64,000 nucleotides of DNA, taken from Serratia sarumanii (GTDB lineage Bacteria > Pseudomonadota > Gammaproteobacteria > Enterobacterales > Enterobacteriaceae). The notes beneath the pieces are model-generated. The model saw only the letters and a program-made list of their open reading frames with translations, ran no database searches and was not told the DNA's origin. The stretch is from NCBI RefSeq assembly GCF_029962605.1, contig NZ_CP124750.1, positions 4,092,001-4,156,000 of the forward strand, read 5' to 3'. A program made the translations under genes and the position numbers. Positions within the stretch are counted from its first letter, which is position 1. Each line of letters opens with the position of its first letter. Below, piece by piece: positions 25,060 through 34,102 of this stretch.

Positions 25060-25377
25060 TTATTCCTCGTGCTCATGCTCTTTCAACATCGCCTCACGCA
25101 GCACAGCGTTCAGGCGTTTCTGATAGCCCTTGCCTGGCCGCTGAAGCCAGGCCAACACATCCGCATCGATTCGGATGGTTTTCGATACTTTCATCGGTTT
25201 ATAAAAACGCCCCTGAACCGCAGCCTGCCACTTCTCCTTACCCAGGGCCGGGGCATCGGTATAATCGATATCCTCATCCGGCAGCGCGCTCAGTGAAGCA
25301 ATTTGCGCTTTCTGCTCCTCCGTCAACGGAGGGAGTACGCTATGCGCCAGATTTTTGGCGGAATTTTTGCGCTTCAT
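25060..25377 (-). CDS. brnA: BrnA-family antitoxin
   Basis: 105 aa from the ATG at 25377 (MKRKNSAKN), preceded by AGAGGGGAAG; a Met seven codons upstream is possible. The C-terminal half carries the BrnA ribbon-helix-helix-like DNA-binding region: KVSKTIRIDADVLAWLQRPGKGYQKRLNAVLREAM. The N-terminal half would wrap the toxin. BrnA neutralises BrnT and the complex represses the operon. The gene overlaps the 3' end of brnT, consistent with a toxin-first brnTA operon. Confidence 0.88.
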   Translation of the reverse strand: MKRKNSAKNLAHSVLPPLTEEQKAQIASLSALPDEDIDYTDAPALGKEKWQAAVQGRFYKPMKVSKTIRIDADVLAWLQRPGKGYQKRLNAVLREAMLKEHEHEE

Positions 25378-25663
25378 ATCTTCCCCTCTCTTTGGCATCG
25401 GCCTTGCGTGCTGAAATGATGCGCACGATCTCTACGGCATCGCCTTCGACATCCGTTTCGGTCGTCGTATGTGCCACCAGCAGCAACAAACAGGAGCCGA
25501 CCATACCGATCGTTTGCCAGCGTTCTTCTCCATCCTCAATCCTTTCCAGCACGGCCAAATGGTTGGGATCCAGAAAAACCCGTTGCGCAATCTCAAAACT
25601 GACGCGGTGTTTACGCTGGTTACTGTGATTTTTATCCTGATTCCATTCAAAATAAACATACAT
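25340..25663 (-). CDS. brnT: BrnT-family ribonuclease toxin
   Basis: 107 aa with the BrnT start pattern FEWNQDKNHSNQRKHRVSFE and the downstream FLDPNHLAV, then ISARKADAKERGRYE near the end. BrnT is a RelE-fold endoribonuclease that arrests translation under stress. The typical family length is about 90-100 aa, so it looks intact. The start has no good Shine-Dalgarno, unusual beside brnA which has a strong one; this could keep antitoxin in excess. The region upstream is AT-rich and carries a 10-bp inverted repeat. Confidence 0.88.
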   Translation of the reverse strand: MYVYFEWNQDKNHSNQRKHRVSFEIAQRVFLDPNHLAVLERIEDGEERWQTIGMVGSCLLLLVAHTTTETDVEGDAVEIVRIISARKADAKERGRYEAQKFRQKSGA

Positions 25664-25675
25664 TTTTGTAACTAC

Positions 25676-25700
25676 ATTTTGATTATTATTTAATCAAAAT
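25676..25700. promoter_or_regulatory. Inverted repeat upstream of brnT
   Basis: Perfect 10-bp arms (ATTTTGATTA / TAATCAAAAT) around TTATT, 13-37 bp before the brnT start. The position suits autoregulation by BrnA or the BrnTA complex. Confidence 0.55.
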
Positions 25701-25738
25701 ACACTCCGCACGGCGGGATGTCAAAACCCCTCATGCAT

Positions 25739-26485
25739 TCAACGCCCGCCTGCGGCCTCGATAAAAGTGCCGGTCACGTAAGACGCGGCGTCAGACAGCA
25801 GCCAGGCGATCGCCTCCGCCACTTCCTGCGGCTGCCCGCCGCGCCGCATCGGCAAACTGTCCTTCACGCGATCCACCCGGCCGGGCTCGCCGCCGCTGGC
25901 ATGCATCTCGGTATAGATGAATCCGGGCCGCACGCCGTTGACGCGGATGCCCTGCGCCGCCACCTCGCGCGCTAGCCCGATGGTCAGGGTATCGACGGCG
26001 CCTTTCGAGGCGGCGTAATCCACGTACTCCCCCGCAGCGCCTAAACGAGAAGCGGCGGAAGAAACGTTGACGATGGCGCCGCCCTGGCCGCCATGGCGCA
26101 GCGCCATGCGCTTCACCGACTCGCGGCAACACAGGAAGTAGCCAGTAACGTTGGTGCCGAGCACCTGATTGATGCGCTCGGCGGTCAACTGCTCAATGTT
26201 CGCCTGCCGGAACAGAATGCCGGCATTGTTGACCAACGCACTGAGCGTGCCCAGCCCCGCGTCCAGCGCGGCGAACATCGCCATCACCTGCGCTTCGTCG
26301 GCCACATCGGCCTGCAGCGCCAGCGCCTTGCCGCCCTGCGCCTCAATCTCTGCCACCACCTGCCGCGCCGCGCTTTCGTCACGCAGGTAATTCACGCCCA
26401 CCGCATAACCCTGCCGAGCCAGCAACAACGCGGCCGCACGGCCAATTCCCCGGCTCGCGCCGGTCACCAATGCCACTTTCGTCAT
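25739..26485 (-). CDS. SDR-family NAD(P)-dependent oxidoreductase
   Basis: 248 aa, classical SDR. Cofactor motif TGASRGIGRAAALL (residues 8-21), NNAG at about 88, catalytic Ser in NVSSAASRLG (about 141) and YxxxK as YAASK (about 157-161). The closing region IRVNGVRPGFIYTEMH and VTGTFIEAAGGR is typical of FabG-like enzymes. Substrate unknown. The gene is single, oriented toward brnTA. Confidence 0.88.
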   Translation of the reverse strand: MTKVALVTGASRGIGRAAALLLARQGYAVGVNYLRDESAARQVVAEIEAQGGKALALQADVADEAQVMAMFAALDAGLGTLSALVNNAGILFRQANIEQLTAERINQVLGTNVTGYFLCCRESVKRMALRHGGQGGAIVNVSSAASRLGAAGEYVDYAASKGAVDTLTIGLAREVAAQGIRVNGVRPGFIYTEMHASGGEPGRVDRVKDSLPMRRGGQPQEVAEAIAWLLSDAASYVTGTFIEAAGGR

Positions 26486-26580
26486 ACTGTTTTTCTCTGG
26501 TTGGCGATATCAACACAGCGGCCTGCGCACAGGCGCCCCGTTTGTCCGTCAGAGTATAGAGCTGCGCCCTAAAAAGCGCT

Positions 26581-26814
26581 TCAAAGCTGAGCCAGGCGGC
26601 GCAGCTGCTTTTTAATCCGCGCTTTGACGCAGCCGTAGGCGTCCGACGTCGCTGCCTGATGCCCCCGTTGCAAGCCGGCAGCATGCGGGCCATTGTCGCT
26701 ATGGCTCTGCGCATCGCCGCGAAAAGACAGCGTCAACAGAACGAGCAGCGCCGCCACGCCTGTATATATCAGCCGCCGCGAGGTGCCCGCGAGCGGGGAA
26801 CCGTCAGTCTGCAT
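26581..26814 (-). CDS. Possible small single-pass membrane or secreted protein
   Basis: 77-aa frame with GAGGG 8 bases before the ATG. One hydrophobic segment (LIYTGVAALLVLLTLSF, about 15-31), then a polar region with a single Cys and a basic C-terminus (CVKARIKKQLRRL). It lies upstream of and divergent from the two-component operon. I do not recognise it; it may be a non-gene, although the start and membrane segment argue for expression. Confidence 0.35.
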   Translation of the reverse strand: MQTDGSPLAGTSRRLIYTGVAALLVLLTLSFRGDAQSHSDNGPHAAGLQRGHQAATSDAYGCVKARIKKQLRRLAQL

Positions 26815-27003
26815 GTTTCGCGCCCTCTGTCATGATTTCGAATGGCTGCAAAATAACTGAAATTCCCTTTTGCTCCCTTAACGCGAGATTAAAGCCAGAT
26901 TAAGGTTTGCTTAAGAACGTACAGGCAAAGCGAGTTTCCCCGTTGTCTTCCCGGCAGGGTTATAGTTAGATAATCGCGACTTGAGGATCTCAGCGGAACA
27001 AAC

Positions 27004-27663
27004 GTGAACATACTGTTGGTGGAAGACGACCTGCAATTAGGCAAGGCGCTGTGCCGCGCATTGGAGCTCACCGGCTTTAATTTGTGCTGGGTGCGCCTGC
27101 TCGCGGACGCGGAAAATAAACTTTCACCCGGCGGGTTCGACCTGATGCTGTTGGATCTCACGCTGCCGGACGGCGACGGTTTGCAAAAGCTGATCGCCTG
27201 GCGCGCCGCCGGGCAAAATATCCCCATCATCATCCTGACCGCCCGCGACCGCATCGAAAGCCTGGTGAACAGCCTGGATTCCGGCGCGGACGACTTTCTG
27301 GCCAAACCCTTTGCGCTGCCCGAGCTCATCTCACGCGTCAAGGCGGTCAACCGACGCATGGCGGGCTTCGCTTCGCAAACCTGGAGCCTCGGCACGCTGT
27401 ATCTCGACCCGGTCAACCATCAGGTGACGCTGGATAACGAACTGCTGATGCTGTCGAAAAAAGAGTATCACCTGCTGCACGAGCTGATGCGCTGTGCCGG
27501 CACAGTGGTGCGCAAAGCGGTGTTGGAACAGCGGCTGTTCGGCCACGGCGACAGCGTGGAAAGCAACTCGCTGGAAGTGCACATGCATAATTTACGGCGC
27601 AAGATCGGTAAAGAAAGAATTATTACCGTACGCGGCATTGGTTATTTGCTGAAGAAAGAGTAG
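27004..27663 (+). CDS. OmpR-type response regulator (QseB/PmrA class; candidate RssB)
   Basis: 219 aa. Receiver with VEDDLQL acidic pocket, phospho-acceptor Asp51 (FDLMLLDLTLPDGDGL), Thr in ILTARDR and Lys in DDFLAKPFA. The C-terminal winged helix has LSKKEYHLLHELM and SNSLEVHMHNLRRKIG. The downstream kinase starts 4 bp after its stop. In Serratia a pair of this class, RssB-RssA, controls swarming and is autoregulated; length and Asp51 agree with my recollection of RssB, but QseB-like alternatives cannot be excluded without comparison. Confidence 0.85.
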   Translation: MNILLVEDDLQLGKALCRALELTGFNLCWVRLLADAENKLSPGGFDLMLLDLTLPDGDGLQKLIAWRAAGQNIPIIILTARDRIESLVNSLDSGADDFLAKPFALPELISRVKAVNRRMAGFASQTWSLGTLYLDPVNHQVTLDNELLMLSKKEYHLLHELMRCAGTVVRKAVLEQRLFGHGDSVESNSLEVHMHNLRRKIGKERIITVRGIGYLLKKE

Positions 27664-27667
27664 CAAG

Positions 27668-29086
27668 ATGATCGGTTTCAAATCCTTCTTTATGCGCACC
27701 ATTATTTTCCAGGTCCTGGCCATTTTATTATTGTGGGGGATCCTCGTCGCCTGGGTGAAATATTGGTATTACCCCGACATGGAAAAATATTTCGATAACC
27801 AGCAACGCATCGTCGCCGTGGGTATCGCCAATATTCTCGATGAAACCGGCACCGACAATATCGATTACCGCGGCATCATCAAGACCATTGAAGGCATGTA
27901 CATTGATTCCATCAATAACGGCATGCAGGATCAAATCGATTACCACCCGCTGTTCGTGGTTTACGATCGGGACAACCGGGTGCTTTACAGTTCGCAAACG
28001 CAGGGAGAACCGCTGCGCCTGCCGCCTTCGGTGCTGTCGGGCTCCGTTAAGTACGCCGGCGCCAACTGGCATCTTGCCGGCAGCTGGAGCGAAAAGCGTC
28101 AGTACCGGGTGATCGTCGGCGAGTCGTTCAACGATCGCACCACGCTGTTCGGTAACCCGGCGGAAAGCACTGCCATGCCGCTGCTGGGCATTCTGGCGGC
28201 GATCATCATCACCTTGCTGTTTACCGCCTACTTCAGCCTGCGGCCGCTGCGCCAGATCGCCCGCACCATCTCCGATCGCCAGCCGGGTAATCTGTCGCCG
28301 ATCAACGTCAGCGAGCAGTATCAGGAAATCCGGCCGGTGGTGGTGGAGGTCAACAAGCTGATGGCGCGCATCGACGCCGCCAACCAGCGCGAAAAACGCT
28401 TTATGGCCGATGCGGCGCACGAACTGCGCACGCCGATCGCCGCCGTGCTGGCGCAGCTGCATCTGCTGACCCAGGTCAGCGAGCAGCAGGAGCGCCGGGA
28501 GATCATCGGCGACATGCAGCAGGGGCTAGATCGCGCGGCGTCGCTGTCGCGCCAGTTGATCAACCTGGCCAAGCTGGAGGCGGAAGATTTTCCGCTGAAA
28601 ATCGAGGCGGTGGACATCTACGCAGAGATCGGAAAATGCATCGCGCAGCACGTCCCCTATGCGCTGGAAAAGGATGTGGAACTCTCGCTCGACGGCAGCG
28701 AGGACGTGGTGGTAACCACCGATCGCCATGCGCTGATCGCCATCTTCACCAACCTGCTGGACAACGCACTCAAGTACGCACCGCCCGGCAGCCGCATCGA
28801 AGCCCATATCCGTTCGCTGGCACCGCTCGGCTGCTATATTACGTTGCGCGACAACGGCCCCGGAGTGAGCGAAGAGCACCTTCCGCGCCTGTTTGAACGC
28901 TTTTACCGCGTGCCCGGCACGCAGCAGACCGGCAGCGGACTGGGATTGGCCATCGCCCGGAACCTGGCCGATAAGATCGGCGCGCAGCTGCGCGTCACCG
29001 AAGGCCTCGACGATCGCGGCATCGGTTTTATTATCGATTTGCCGGAAAGTTACCGGCCACAGACTGAGAGTGAACAACGATCATGA
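27668..29086 (+). CDS. Sensor histidine kinase (candidate RssA)
   Basis: 472 aa. Membrane segments at about 9-31 and 170-190 enclose a periplasmic sensor of about 140 residues. A HAMP-like linker follows, then HisKA with phospho-acceptor His251 in ADAAHELRTPIAAVL, then HATPase_c boxes NLLDNALKYAPPG, RDNGPGVS and GSGLGLAIARN. It pairs with the regulator 4 bp upstream. If this is RssA, saturated fatty acids would be candidate signals; that is inference from the Serratia literature, not from sequence. Confidence 0.86.
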   Translation: MIGFKSFFMRTIIFQVLAILLLWGILVAWVKYWYYPDMEKYFDNQQRIVAVGIANILDETGTDNIDYRGIIKTIEGMYIDSINNGMQDQIDYHPLFVVYDRDNRVLYSSQTQGEPLRLPPSVLSGSVKYAGANWHLAGSWSEKRQYRVIVGESFNDRTTLFGNPAESTAMPLLGILAAIIITLLFTAYFSLRPLRQIARTISDRQPGNLSPINVSEQYQEIRPVVVEVNKLMARIDAANQREKRFMADAAHELRTPIAAVLAQLHLLTQVSEQQERREIIGDMQQGLDRAASLSRQLINLAKLEAEDFPLKIEAVDIYAEIGKCIAQHVPYALEKDVELSLDGSEDVVVTTDRHALIAIFTNLLDNALKYAPPGSRIEAHIRSLAPLGCYITLRDNGPGVSEEHLPRLFERFYRVPGTQQTGSGLGLAIARNLADKIGAQLRVTEGLDDRGIGFIIDLPESYRPQTESEQRS

Positions 29087-29613
29087 GCGCCCCTGTCCTG
29101 CTGCAACGGCAGCAACTCGACCGACTATGGGATATTGACCGCAGCGAAATCATCGACACCCTGTATCGCCTGCAGGACGGTAAACTGCAAGCCTACCCGG
29201 ACTACTACGACGTGCGCGGTTGGGATCCGCACGACCGGGAAACCTATACGCCGATCCATGAAGCCTGCTTCGATCGCGGCGGCGCGTTCTTCGCGCGGTT
29301 CGAAGGCGAGGAGATCGTGGCGGCGGCGGCGCTGGATACCGAGCCGCGCGGCCCGCAGCGGGATCTGCGCCAGCTGCTGTTCTTTTACGTCAGCGCGCAC
29401 CAACGCGGCCAGGGGTTAGGCAAGCAGCTGTTCCAGCTCTGCCAGCGTCAGGCGGCGCAAGAAGGCGCCGCCGGGCTGTACGTCTCTTCCATCCCCAACA
29501 AAAGCACCGTAGACTTCTATCTGGCGCAAGGGTGCCGGCTCATCGAGCGCCCGGATGCCGAGCTGTTCGCCCGCGAGCCGGAGGATATTCACCTGGTCTG
29601 CCCTTGCCGCTAG
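29083..29613 (+). CDS. GNAT-family N-acetyltransferase
   Basis: 176 aa. Acetyl-CoA loop FYVSAHQRGQGLGKQLFQL (R/Q-x-x-G-x-G/A, about residues 103-121), preceded by the beta-strand with AAALDTEPRG and followed by YVSSIPNKSTVDFYLAQGC. The substrate is unknown. The ATG overlaps the kinase stop (ATGA), so it is translated as third gene of the two-component operon. Confidence 0.82.
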   Translation: MSAPVLLQRQQLDRLWDIDRSEIIDTLYRLQDGKLQAYPDYYDVRGWDPHDRETYTPIHEACFDRGGAFFARFEGEEIVAAAALDTEPRGPQRDLRQLLFFYVSAHQRGQGLGKQLFQLCQRQAAQEGAAGLYVSSIPNKSTVDFYLAQGCRLIERPDAELFAREPEDIHLVCPCR

Positions 29614-29623
29614 CGGCAGGAAC

Positions 29624-30589
29624 TTAGCGGGCGATGCGTATCACCGAACGCACGTCGCTTTTCTTGTTCAGATCCCATACCTCGGCGATCTCCGCCAGCG
29701 CGTGCTCCTGCGTCTCGATAGTGAGTGCGCCCGTTACCGCCAGCGCCAGAATTTCGGTCGCGTAGCGCTGCATCTCCGGGATCGGCGGGAAGTTGCCGGT
29801 GCCGCTGCCGAGGATCTGCAGCTGATTGCTGCGCAGCACCGCCGCCGGCAGCCGGATGTCCGGCGCGGCCATCGAGCCGACGTTGACCAGGCGAATGCCG
29901 CGCCCGCCGGCGTAAGACGAGAGATCGTGATTATTGAGCGTCGCGAGCAGCGCTTCGGTCGCCGGGCCCCAGATATAATCGACGCTCACCTGATAACCGC
30001 CCGGCCCCGCCGCCGCCGCGAAGGCCTGCGTCAGCGCCTCGCCCTGCAGGCTCAGATCCACCGTGGCATCCACGCCCAACGCTTCCAGCACGCTCAGCCG
30101 ACGGCCGGCGGCAACGATGCGCCCGGCTCCCGCCTGACGCGCCGCGGCGACCGCCAGTTTTCCCGAAGTGCCGGTAGCGCCGATGATCAGCACCGTTTCA
30201 CCGGGCTGCAGATCCGCCCGCCATCGCAGCGGCAGCCAGGCGGCGAAGGCCGGATTGATCAGCGCCGCCGCCGTGGCGTCGTCCACCGCCTCCGGCACCG
30301 GCACCGTCCATGACGCGACGCTGCGCTCAGCCATCGCGCCGTAAGGGCGGCGGAAGGAGGCGAAATACACCCGTTGCCCGTCGGCCGTCCGGCCCACGCC
30401 GTCGGTGCCGGGTACGATCGGCAACTGCTTCGGGCTGGAGTAATGGGTGCCGGCGACGGTGGCGCGATCCAGCTGTTTGATGCCGGCCGCCAGAACGTCG
30501 ATCGGCACTTCATTCGCCTGCGCCTGAGGCTCCTCAAAGGTGCCGAAAACCGGGGCTTGCCCCAGCGCTGTTACGATTGCCGCTTGCAT
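29624..30589 (-). CDS. MDR-family zinc-free quinone/alkenal oxidoreductase
   Basis: 321 aa, medium-chain dehydrogenase/reductase of the quinone oxidoreductase branch. N-terminal GroES-like domain (about 20-120) with VPGTDGVGRT, then the Rossmann domain with GETVLIIGATGTSGKLAVAAAR (about 155). The catalytic zinc Cys/His set of alcohol dehydrogenases is absent. It would reduce quinones or unsaturated carbonyls with NADPH; substrate unknown. Convergent with the acetyltransferase gene and followed at its 5' side by the gcv terminator. Confidence 0.85.
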   Translation of the reverse strand: MQAAIVTALGQAPVFGTFEEPQAQANEVPIDVLAAGIKQLDRATVAGTHYSSPKQLPIVPGTDGVGRTADGQRVYFASFRRPYGAMAERSVASWTVPVPEAVDDATAAALINPAFAAWLPLRWRADLQPGETVLIIGATGTSGKLAVAAARQAGAGRIVAAGRRLSVLEALGVDATVDLSLQGEALTQAFAAAAGPGGYQVSVDYIWGPATEALLATLNNHDLSSYAGGRGIRLVNVGSMAAPDIRLPAAVLRSNQLQILGSGTGNFPPIPEMQRYATEILALAVTGALTIETQEHALAEIAEVWDLNKKSDVRSVIRIAR

Positions 30590-30647
30590 GGTGACTCCTC
30601 AAATCGTGGGAACGTACGGGAAAGAATAGGCCGCAATAAAATAAAAA

Positions 30648-30672
30648 GGGACACCGCATGATGCGGTGTCCC
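30648..30672 (-). terminator. Rho-independent terminator of gcvTHP
   Basis: A near-perfect stem (GGGACACCGCAT / ATGCGGTGTCCC, 1-base separation) ends on the minus strand in TTTTTATTTTAT. It lies 26 bases after the gcvP stop. Confidence 0.92.
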
Positions 30673-30697
30673 CCGAACACAAACTTTGCCGAACGTG

Positions 30698-33577
30698 TTA
30701 TTCGTAGTCGCTCATCGGCACGCAAGAGCAGAACAGGTTACGGTCGCCGTACACGTCATCCAGACGCTTAACGCTCGGCCAGTACTTGTTCTCGCGCACG
30801 CCGGCCACCGGGAACACCGCCAGCTCACGGCTGTACGGATGCTGCCAGTCGTTAACCAGCTCAGCCTGCACGTGCGGCGCATTCACCAGCGGGTTGTCTT
30901 CCAGCGGCCATTCGCCTTTGGCGACGCGGTCGATCTCGCTGCGGATCGCCAGCATCGCATCGATAAAGCGATCCAGCTCCACTTTGCTTTCCGACTCGGT
31001 CGGCTCGACCATCAGCGTGCCCGCCACCGGGAACGACATGGTCGGCGCGTGGAAGCCGAAGTCGATCAGGCGCTTGGCGATGTCCATTTCGCTGATGCCG
31101 GTCTCTTCCTTCAGCGGACGAATATCGAGGATACATTCGTGCGCCACGCGGTGATCGCGGCCGGTATACAGAATCGGATAGGCGTCTTTCAGGCGGGTAG
31201 CGATGTAGTTGGCGTTCAGGATCGCCATCTGGCTGGCCTGCTTCAGGCCTTCCGCGCCCATCATGCGGATGTACATCCAGCTGATAGGCAGGATGGAGGC
31301 GCTGCCGAACGGCGCCGCGGAGACCGCGCCCTGCTGGGTGGTTACGCCGTCGATCTGCACGACGCTGTGGCCCGGCACAAACGGCGCCAGGTGCGCTTTC
31401 ACGCCGATCGGGCCCATGCCCGGGCCGCCGCCGCCGTGCGGGATGCAGAAGGTTTTATGCAGGTTGAGGTGCGAAACGTCCGCGCCGATATAGCCTGGCG
31501 TGGTGATGCCCACCTGGGCGTTCATGTTGGCGCCGTCCAGATACACCTGGCCGCCGAACTGATGCACGATCTGGCACACTTCGCGGATGGTTTCTTCATA
31601 CACGCCGTGGGTCGACGGGTAGGTCACCATGATGCAAGAGAGCTCTTCGCCTGCCTGCTCCGCCTTGACGCGCAGATCGTGCAGATCGATGTTGCCGTTC
31701 TTGTCGCAGGCGACCACCACCACGCTCATGCCCGCCATCTGGGCGGAGGCCGGGTTGGTGCCGTGCGCGGAGCTCGGGATCAGGCAGACGTGACGGCCCG
31801 CTTCGTTGCGGCTTTCGTGGTAGCGGCGGATTGCCAGCAGGCCGGCGTATTCGCCCTGCGCGCCGGAGTTCGGCTGCATGCACACCGCGTCATAGCCGGT
31901 CAGTTGCACCAGCCACTGAGACAGTTGGCCGATCATCTGCTGGTAGCCGGCAGCCTGCTCCGGCGGGCAGAACGGGTGCAGCTCGGAGAATTCAGGCCAG
32001 GTGATCGGGATCATTTCCGCCGCGGCGTTCAATTTCATGGTGCAAGAGCCCAGCGGGATCATCGCCTGGTTCAGCGCCAGATCCTTGCGCTCCAGGCGAT
32101 GCATATAGCGCATCATCTCGGTTTCGCTGTGATAGCGGTTGAATACCGGGTGGGTCAGGATCGGATCCTGGCGCAACATGGCGGCCGGGATCGATTGACT
32201 GCTCTTGCTCACCGCCGCGTCCAGCGCGTCGATGTCCAGGCCGTGGTTGTCGCCGGCCAGCAGTGCGAACAGCGTCTGCACGTCTTCGCGCGAGGTGGCT
32301 TCGTCCAGCGTGATGCCTACGGCGCCGTGGATATCGGTACGCAGGTTGATGCCGAAGCTCAGCGCGCGTTCCAGCACCGCCGCTTTGTCTTTCACTTCAA
32401 CGGTCAGGGTGTCGAACCAGGTGTTGTGGCGCAGCGTCAGGCCGGCCTTCTGCAGCCCGGCGGCCAGAATGTCGGTCAAGCGATGGATACGCCCGGCGAT
32501 GCGCTGCAGCCCTTGCGGGCCGTGATATACCGCATACAGGCTGGCGATGTTGGCCAACAGCACCTGCGAGGTACAGATATTCGAGTTGGCCTTCTCGCGG
32601 CGGATATGCTGCTCGCGGGTCTGCATCGCCATGCGCAGCGCGGTGTTGCCGGCGGCATCGCGGGAAACGCCGATGATGCGGCCCGGCATCGAGCGCTTGA
32701 ACTCGTCGCGGCAGGCGAAGAAGGCGGCGTGCGGGCCGCCATAGCCCATCGGCACGCCGAAGCGCTGCGCGGAGCCGAACACCACGTCGGCGCCCTGCTT
32801 GCCCGGCGCGGTCAGCAGCACCAGGGCCATAATGTCGGCGGCCACGCTGGTGATGATTTTGCGCGATTTCAGTTCGGCCAGCAGCGCGCTGTAGTCGTGC
32901 AGCTCGCCGGTGGTGCCCACCTGTTGCAGCAGCACGCCGAACACGCCGTCCAGCTCCAGCACTTTTTCCGCTTTATCGACGATGACGTCGAAGCCGAAGG
33001 TTTCGGCGCGGGTGCGCACCACGTCCAGCGTCTGCGGATGCACGTCGTCAGCCACGAAGAAGCGGTTGACGTCTTTCAGCTTGCTGGCGCGTTTGGCCAA
33101 GGCCATCGCTTCGGCGGCGGCGGTGGCTTCATCCAGCAGCGAAGCGGAAGCCAGATCCAGGCCGGTCAGATCGAGGGTCACGGTCTGGAAGTTCAGCAGC
33201 GCTTCCAGACGGCCCTGCGACACTTCCGGCTGATAAGGGGTGTAAGCGGTGTACCAGCCCGGATTTTCCAGCATGTTGCGCAGGATCACCGGCGGCGTCA
33301 GCACGGCGCTGTAGCCCATGCCGATATAGGATTTGTAGCGCTGATTCTGCGAGGCGATCGCCTTCAGCTCAGCCAGCGCCTGGTGTTCGGTCGCCGCGTC
33401 GCCGACCGGCGGCGGCCCCGGCAGCTGAATGTCCGCCGGCACGATCTGTTGGATCAGCGCGCTGAGCGAGCGAGCGCCCACCGCTGCCAGCAACTCCTGG
33501 CGTTGTTCCGCAGAAGAGCCGATGTGGCGTTCGATGAACGCTTCGCTGTGTTCGAGTTGGCTGAGTGTCTGGGTCAT
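30698..33577 (-). CDS. gcvP: Glycine dehydrogenase (decarboxylating), P-protein
   Basis: 959 aa from the ATG at 33577 ([20 protein letters not shown]); the frame extends 30 codons upstream into the intergenic hairpin. Full-length P-protein, as in E. coli (957 aa). PLP lysine near residue 708 in [18 protein letters not shown]. The enzyme decarboxylates glycine and passes the aminomethyl group to the lipoyl arm of GcvH. It is last in gcvT-gcvH-gcvP. Confidence 0.98.
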   Translation of the reverse strand: MTQTLSQLEHSEAFIERHIGSSAEQRQELLAAVGARSLSALIQQIVPADIQLPGPPPVGDAATEHQALAELKAIASQNQRYKSYIGMGYSAVLTPPVILRNMLENPGWYTAYTPYQPEVSQGRLEALLNFQTVTLDLTGLDLASASLLDEATAAAEAMALAKRASKLKDVNRFFVADDVHPQTLDVVRTRAETFGFDVIVDKAEKVLELDGVFGVLLQQVGTTGELHDYSALLAELKSRKIITSVAADIMALVLLTAPGKQGADVVFGSAQRFGVPMGYGGPHAAFFACRDEFKRSMPGRIIGVSRDAAGNTALRMAMQTREQHIRREKANSNICTSQVLLANIASLYAVYHGPQGLQRIAGRIHRLTDILAAGLQKAGLTLRHNTWFDTLTVEVKDKAAVLERALSFGINLRTDIHGAVGITLDEATSREDVQTLFALLAGDNHGLDIDALDAAVSKSSQSIPAAMLRQDPILTHPVFNRYHSETEMMRYMHRLERKDLALNQAMIPLGSCTMKLNAAAEMIPITWPEFSELHPFCPPEQAAGYQQMIGQLSQWLVQLTGYDAVCMQPNSGAQGEYAGLLAIRRYHESRNEAGRHVCLIPSSAHGTNPASAQMAGMSVVVVACDKNGNIDLHDLRVKAEQAGEELSCIMVTYPSTHGVYEETIREVCQIVHQFGGQVYLDGANMNAQVGITTPGYIGADVSHLNLHKTFCIPHGGGGPGMGPIGVKAHLAPFVPGHSVVQIDGVTTQQGAVSAAPFGSASILPISWMYIRMMGAEGLKQASQMAILNANYIATRLKDAYPILYTGRDHRVAHECILDIRPLKEETGISEMDIAKRLIDFGFHAPTMSFPVAGTLMVEPTESESKVELDRFIDAMLAIRSEIDRVAKGEWPLEDNPLVNAPHVQAELVNDWQHPYSRELAVFPVAGVRENKYWPSVKRLDDVYGDRNLFCSCVPMSDYE

Positions 33578-33634
33578 TGCTACAAATTCCTGAATGCTTG
33601 CGTGATACGGGATATAGCTTGAGCGGTAACTAAA

Positions 33635-33661
33635 ACGCCCCGGCCAAAAGGCCTGGGGCGT
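33635..33661 (-). terminator. Intra-operon hairpin between gcvH and gcvP
   Basis: On the minus strand a GC-rich stem (ACGCCCCAGGCC / GGCCGGGGCGT, one bulge) around TTTT is followed by TTTTAGTT. It has the form of a terminator or attenuator inside the operon, 9 bases after the gcvH stop. Confidence 0.6.
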
Positions 33662-33669
33662 GGTCACTA

Positions 33670-34056
33670 TTACTCGTCGATCGAGGCCTGATAAGCCGCG
33701 GCGTCCAGCAGGTTCGCCAGCTCGCCTTCGTCGGCGGCTTTAATCTGGAACAGGAAGCCGTCACCGTAAGGTTCGCTGTTGACCAGTTCCGGGGAGCTTT
33801 CCAGCTCGCCGTTCACCGCCACGATTTCGCCGCTGATTGGCGCGTAAATGTCCGACGCCGCCTTGACGGACTCCGCCACGGCGCAATCTTCACCGGCGGC
33901 GACGCGGCGGCCCACTTCCGGCAGATCGACAAACACCATATCGCCCAGCAGTTCCTGCGCGTGTTCGGTGATGCCTACGGTGTAAACGCCGTTACCTTCT
34001 GAACGAACCCACTCGTGGGAGGATGCGTATTTCAATTCTGTTGGCACATTGCTCAT
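33670..34056 (-). CDS. gcvH: Glycine cleavage system H protein
   Basis: 128 aa, normal length. Lipoyl-lysine is Lys65 in [15 protein letters not shown]. The N-terminal [20 protein letters not shown] is typical. It shuttles the aminomethyl intermediate between P- and T-proteins and supplies lipoyl groups. It is preceded by GGAGTAACC and lies 46 bp after gcvT. Confidence 0.97.
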   Translation of the reverse strand: MSNVPTELKYASSHEWVRSEGNGVYTVGITEHAQELLGDMVFVDLPEVGRRVAAGEDCAVAESVKAASDIYAPISGEIVAVNGELESSPELVNSEPYGDGFLFQIKAADEGELANLLDAAAYQASIDE

Positions 34057-34102
34057 CGCCGGTTACTCCTTCGAAGAAATAAAAGAATCAATCAATAAAA
34101 AA

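Noticed and set aside
30686..33622. 978-codon plus-strand frame opposite gcvP
   Set aside because: It is an antisense shadow of gcvP; composition (Arg, His, Gln, Ala-rich) is typical of shadow frames and gcvP itself is unmistakable.
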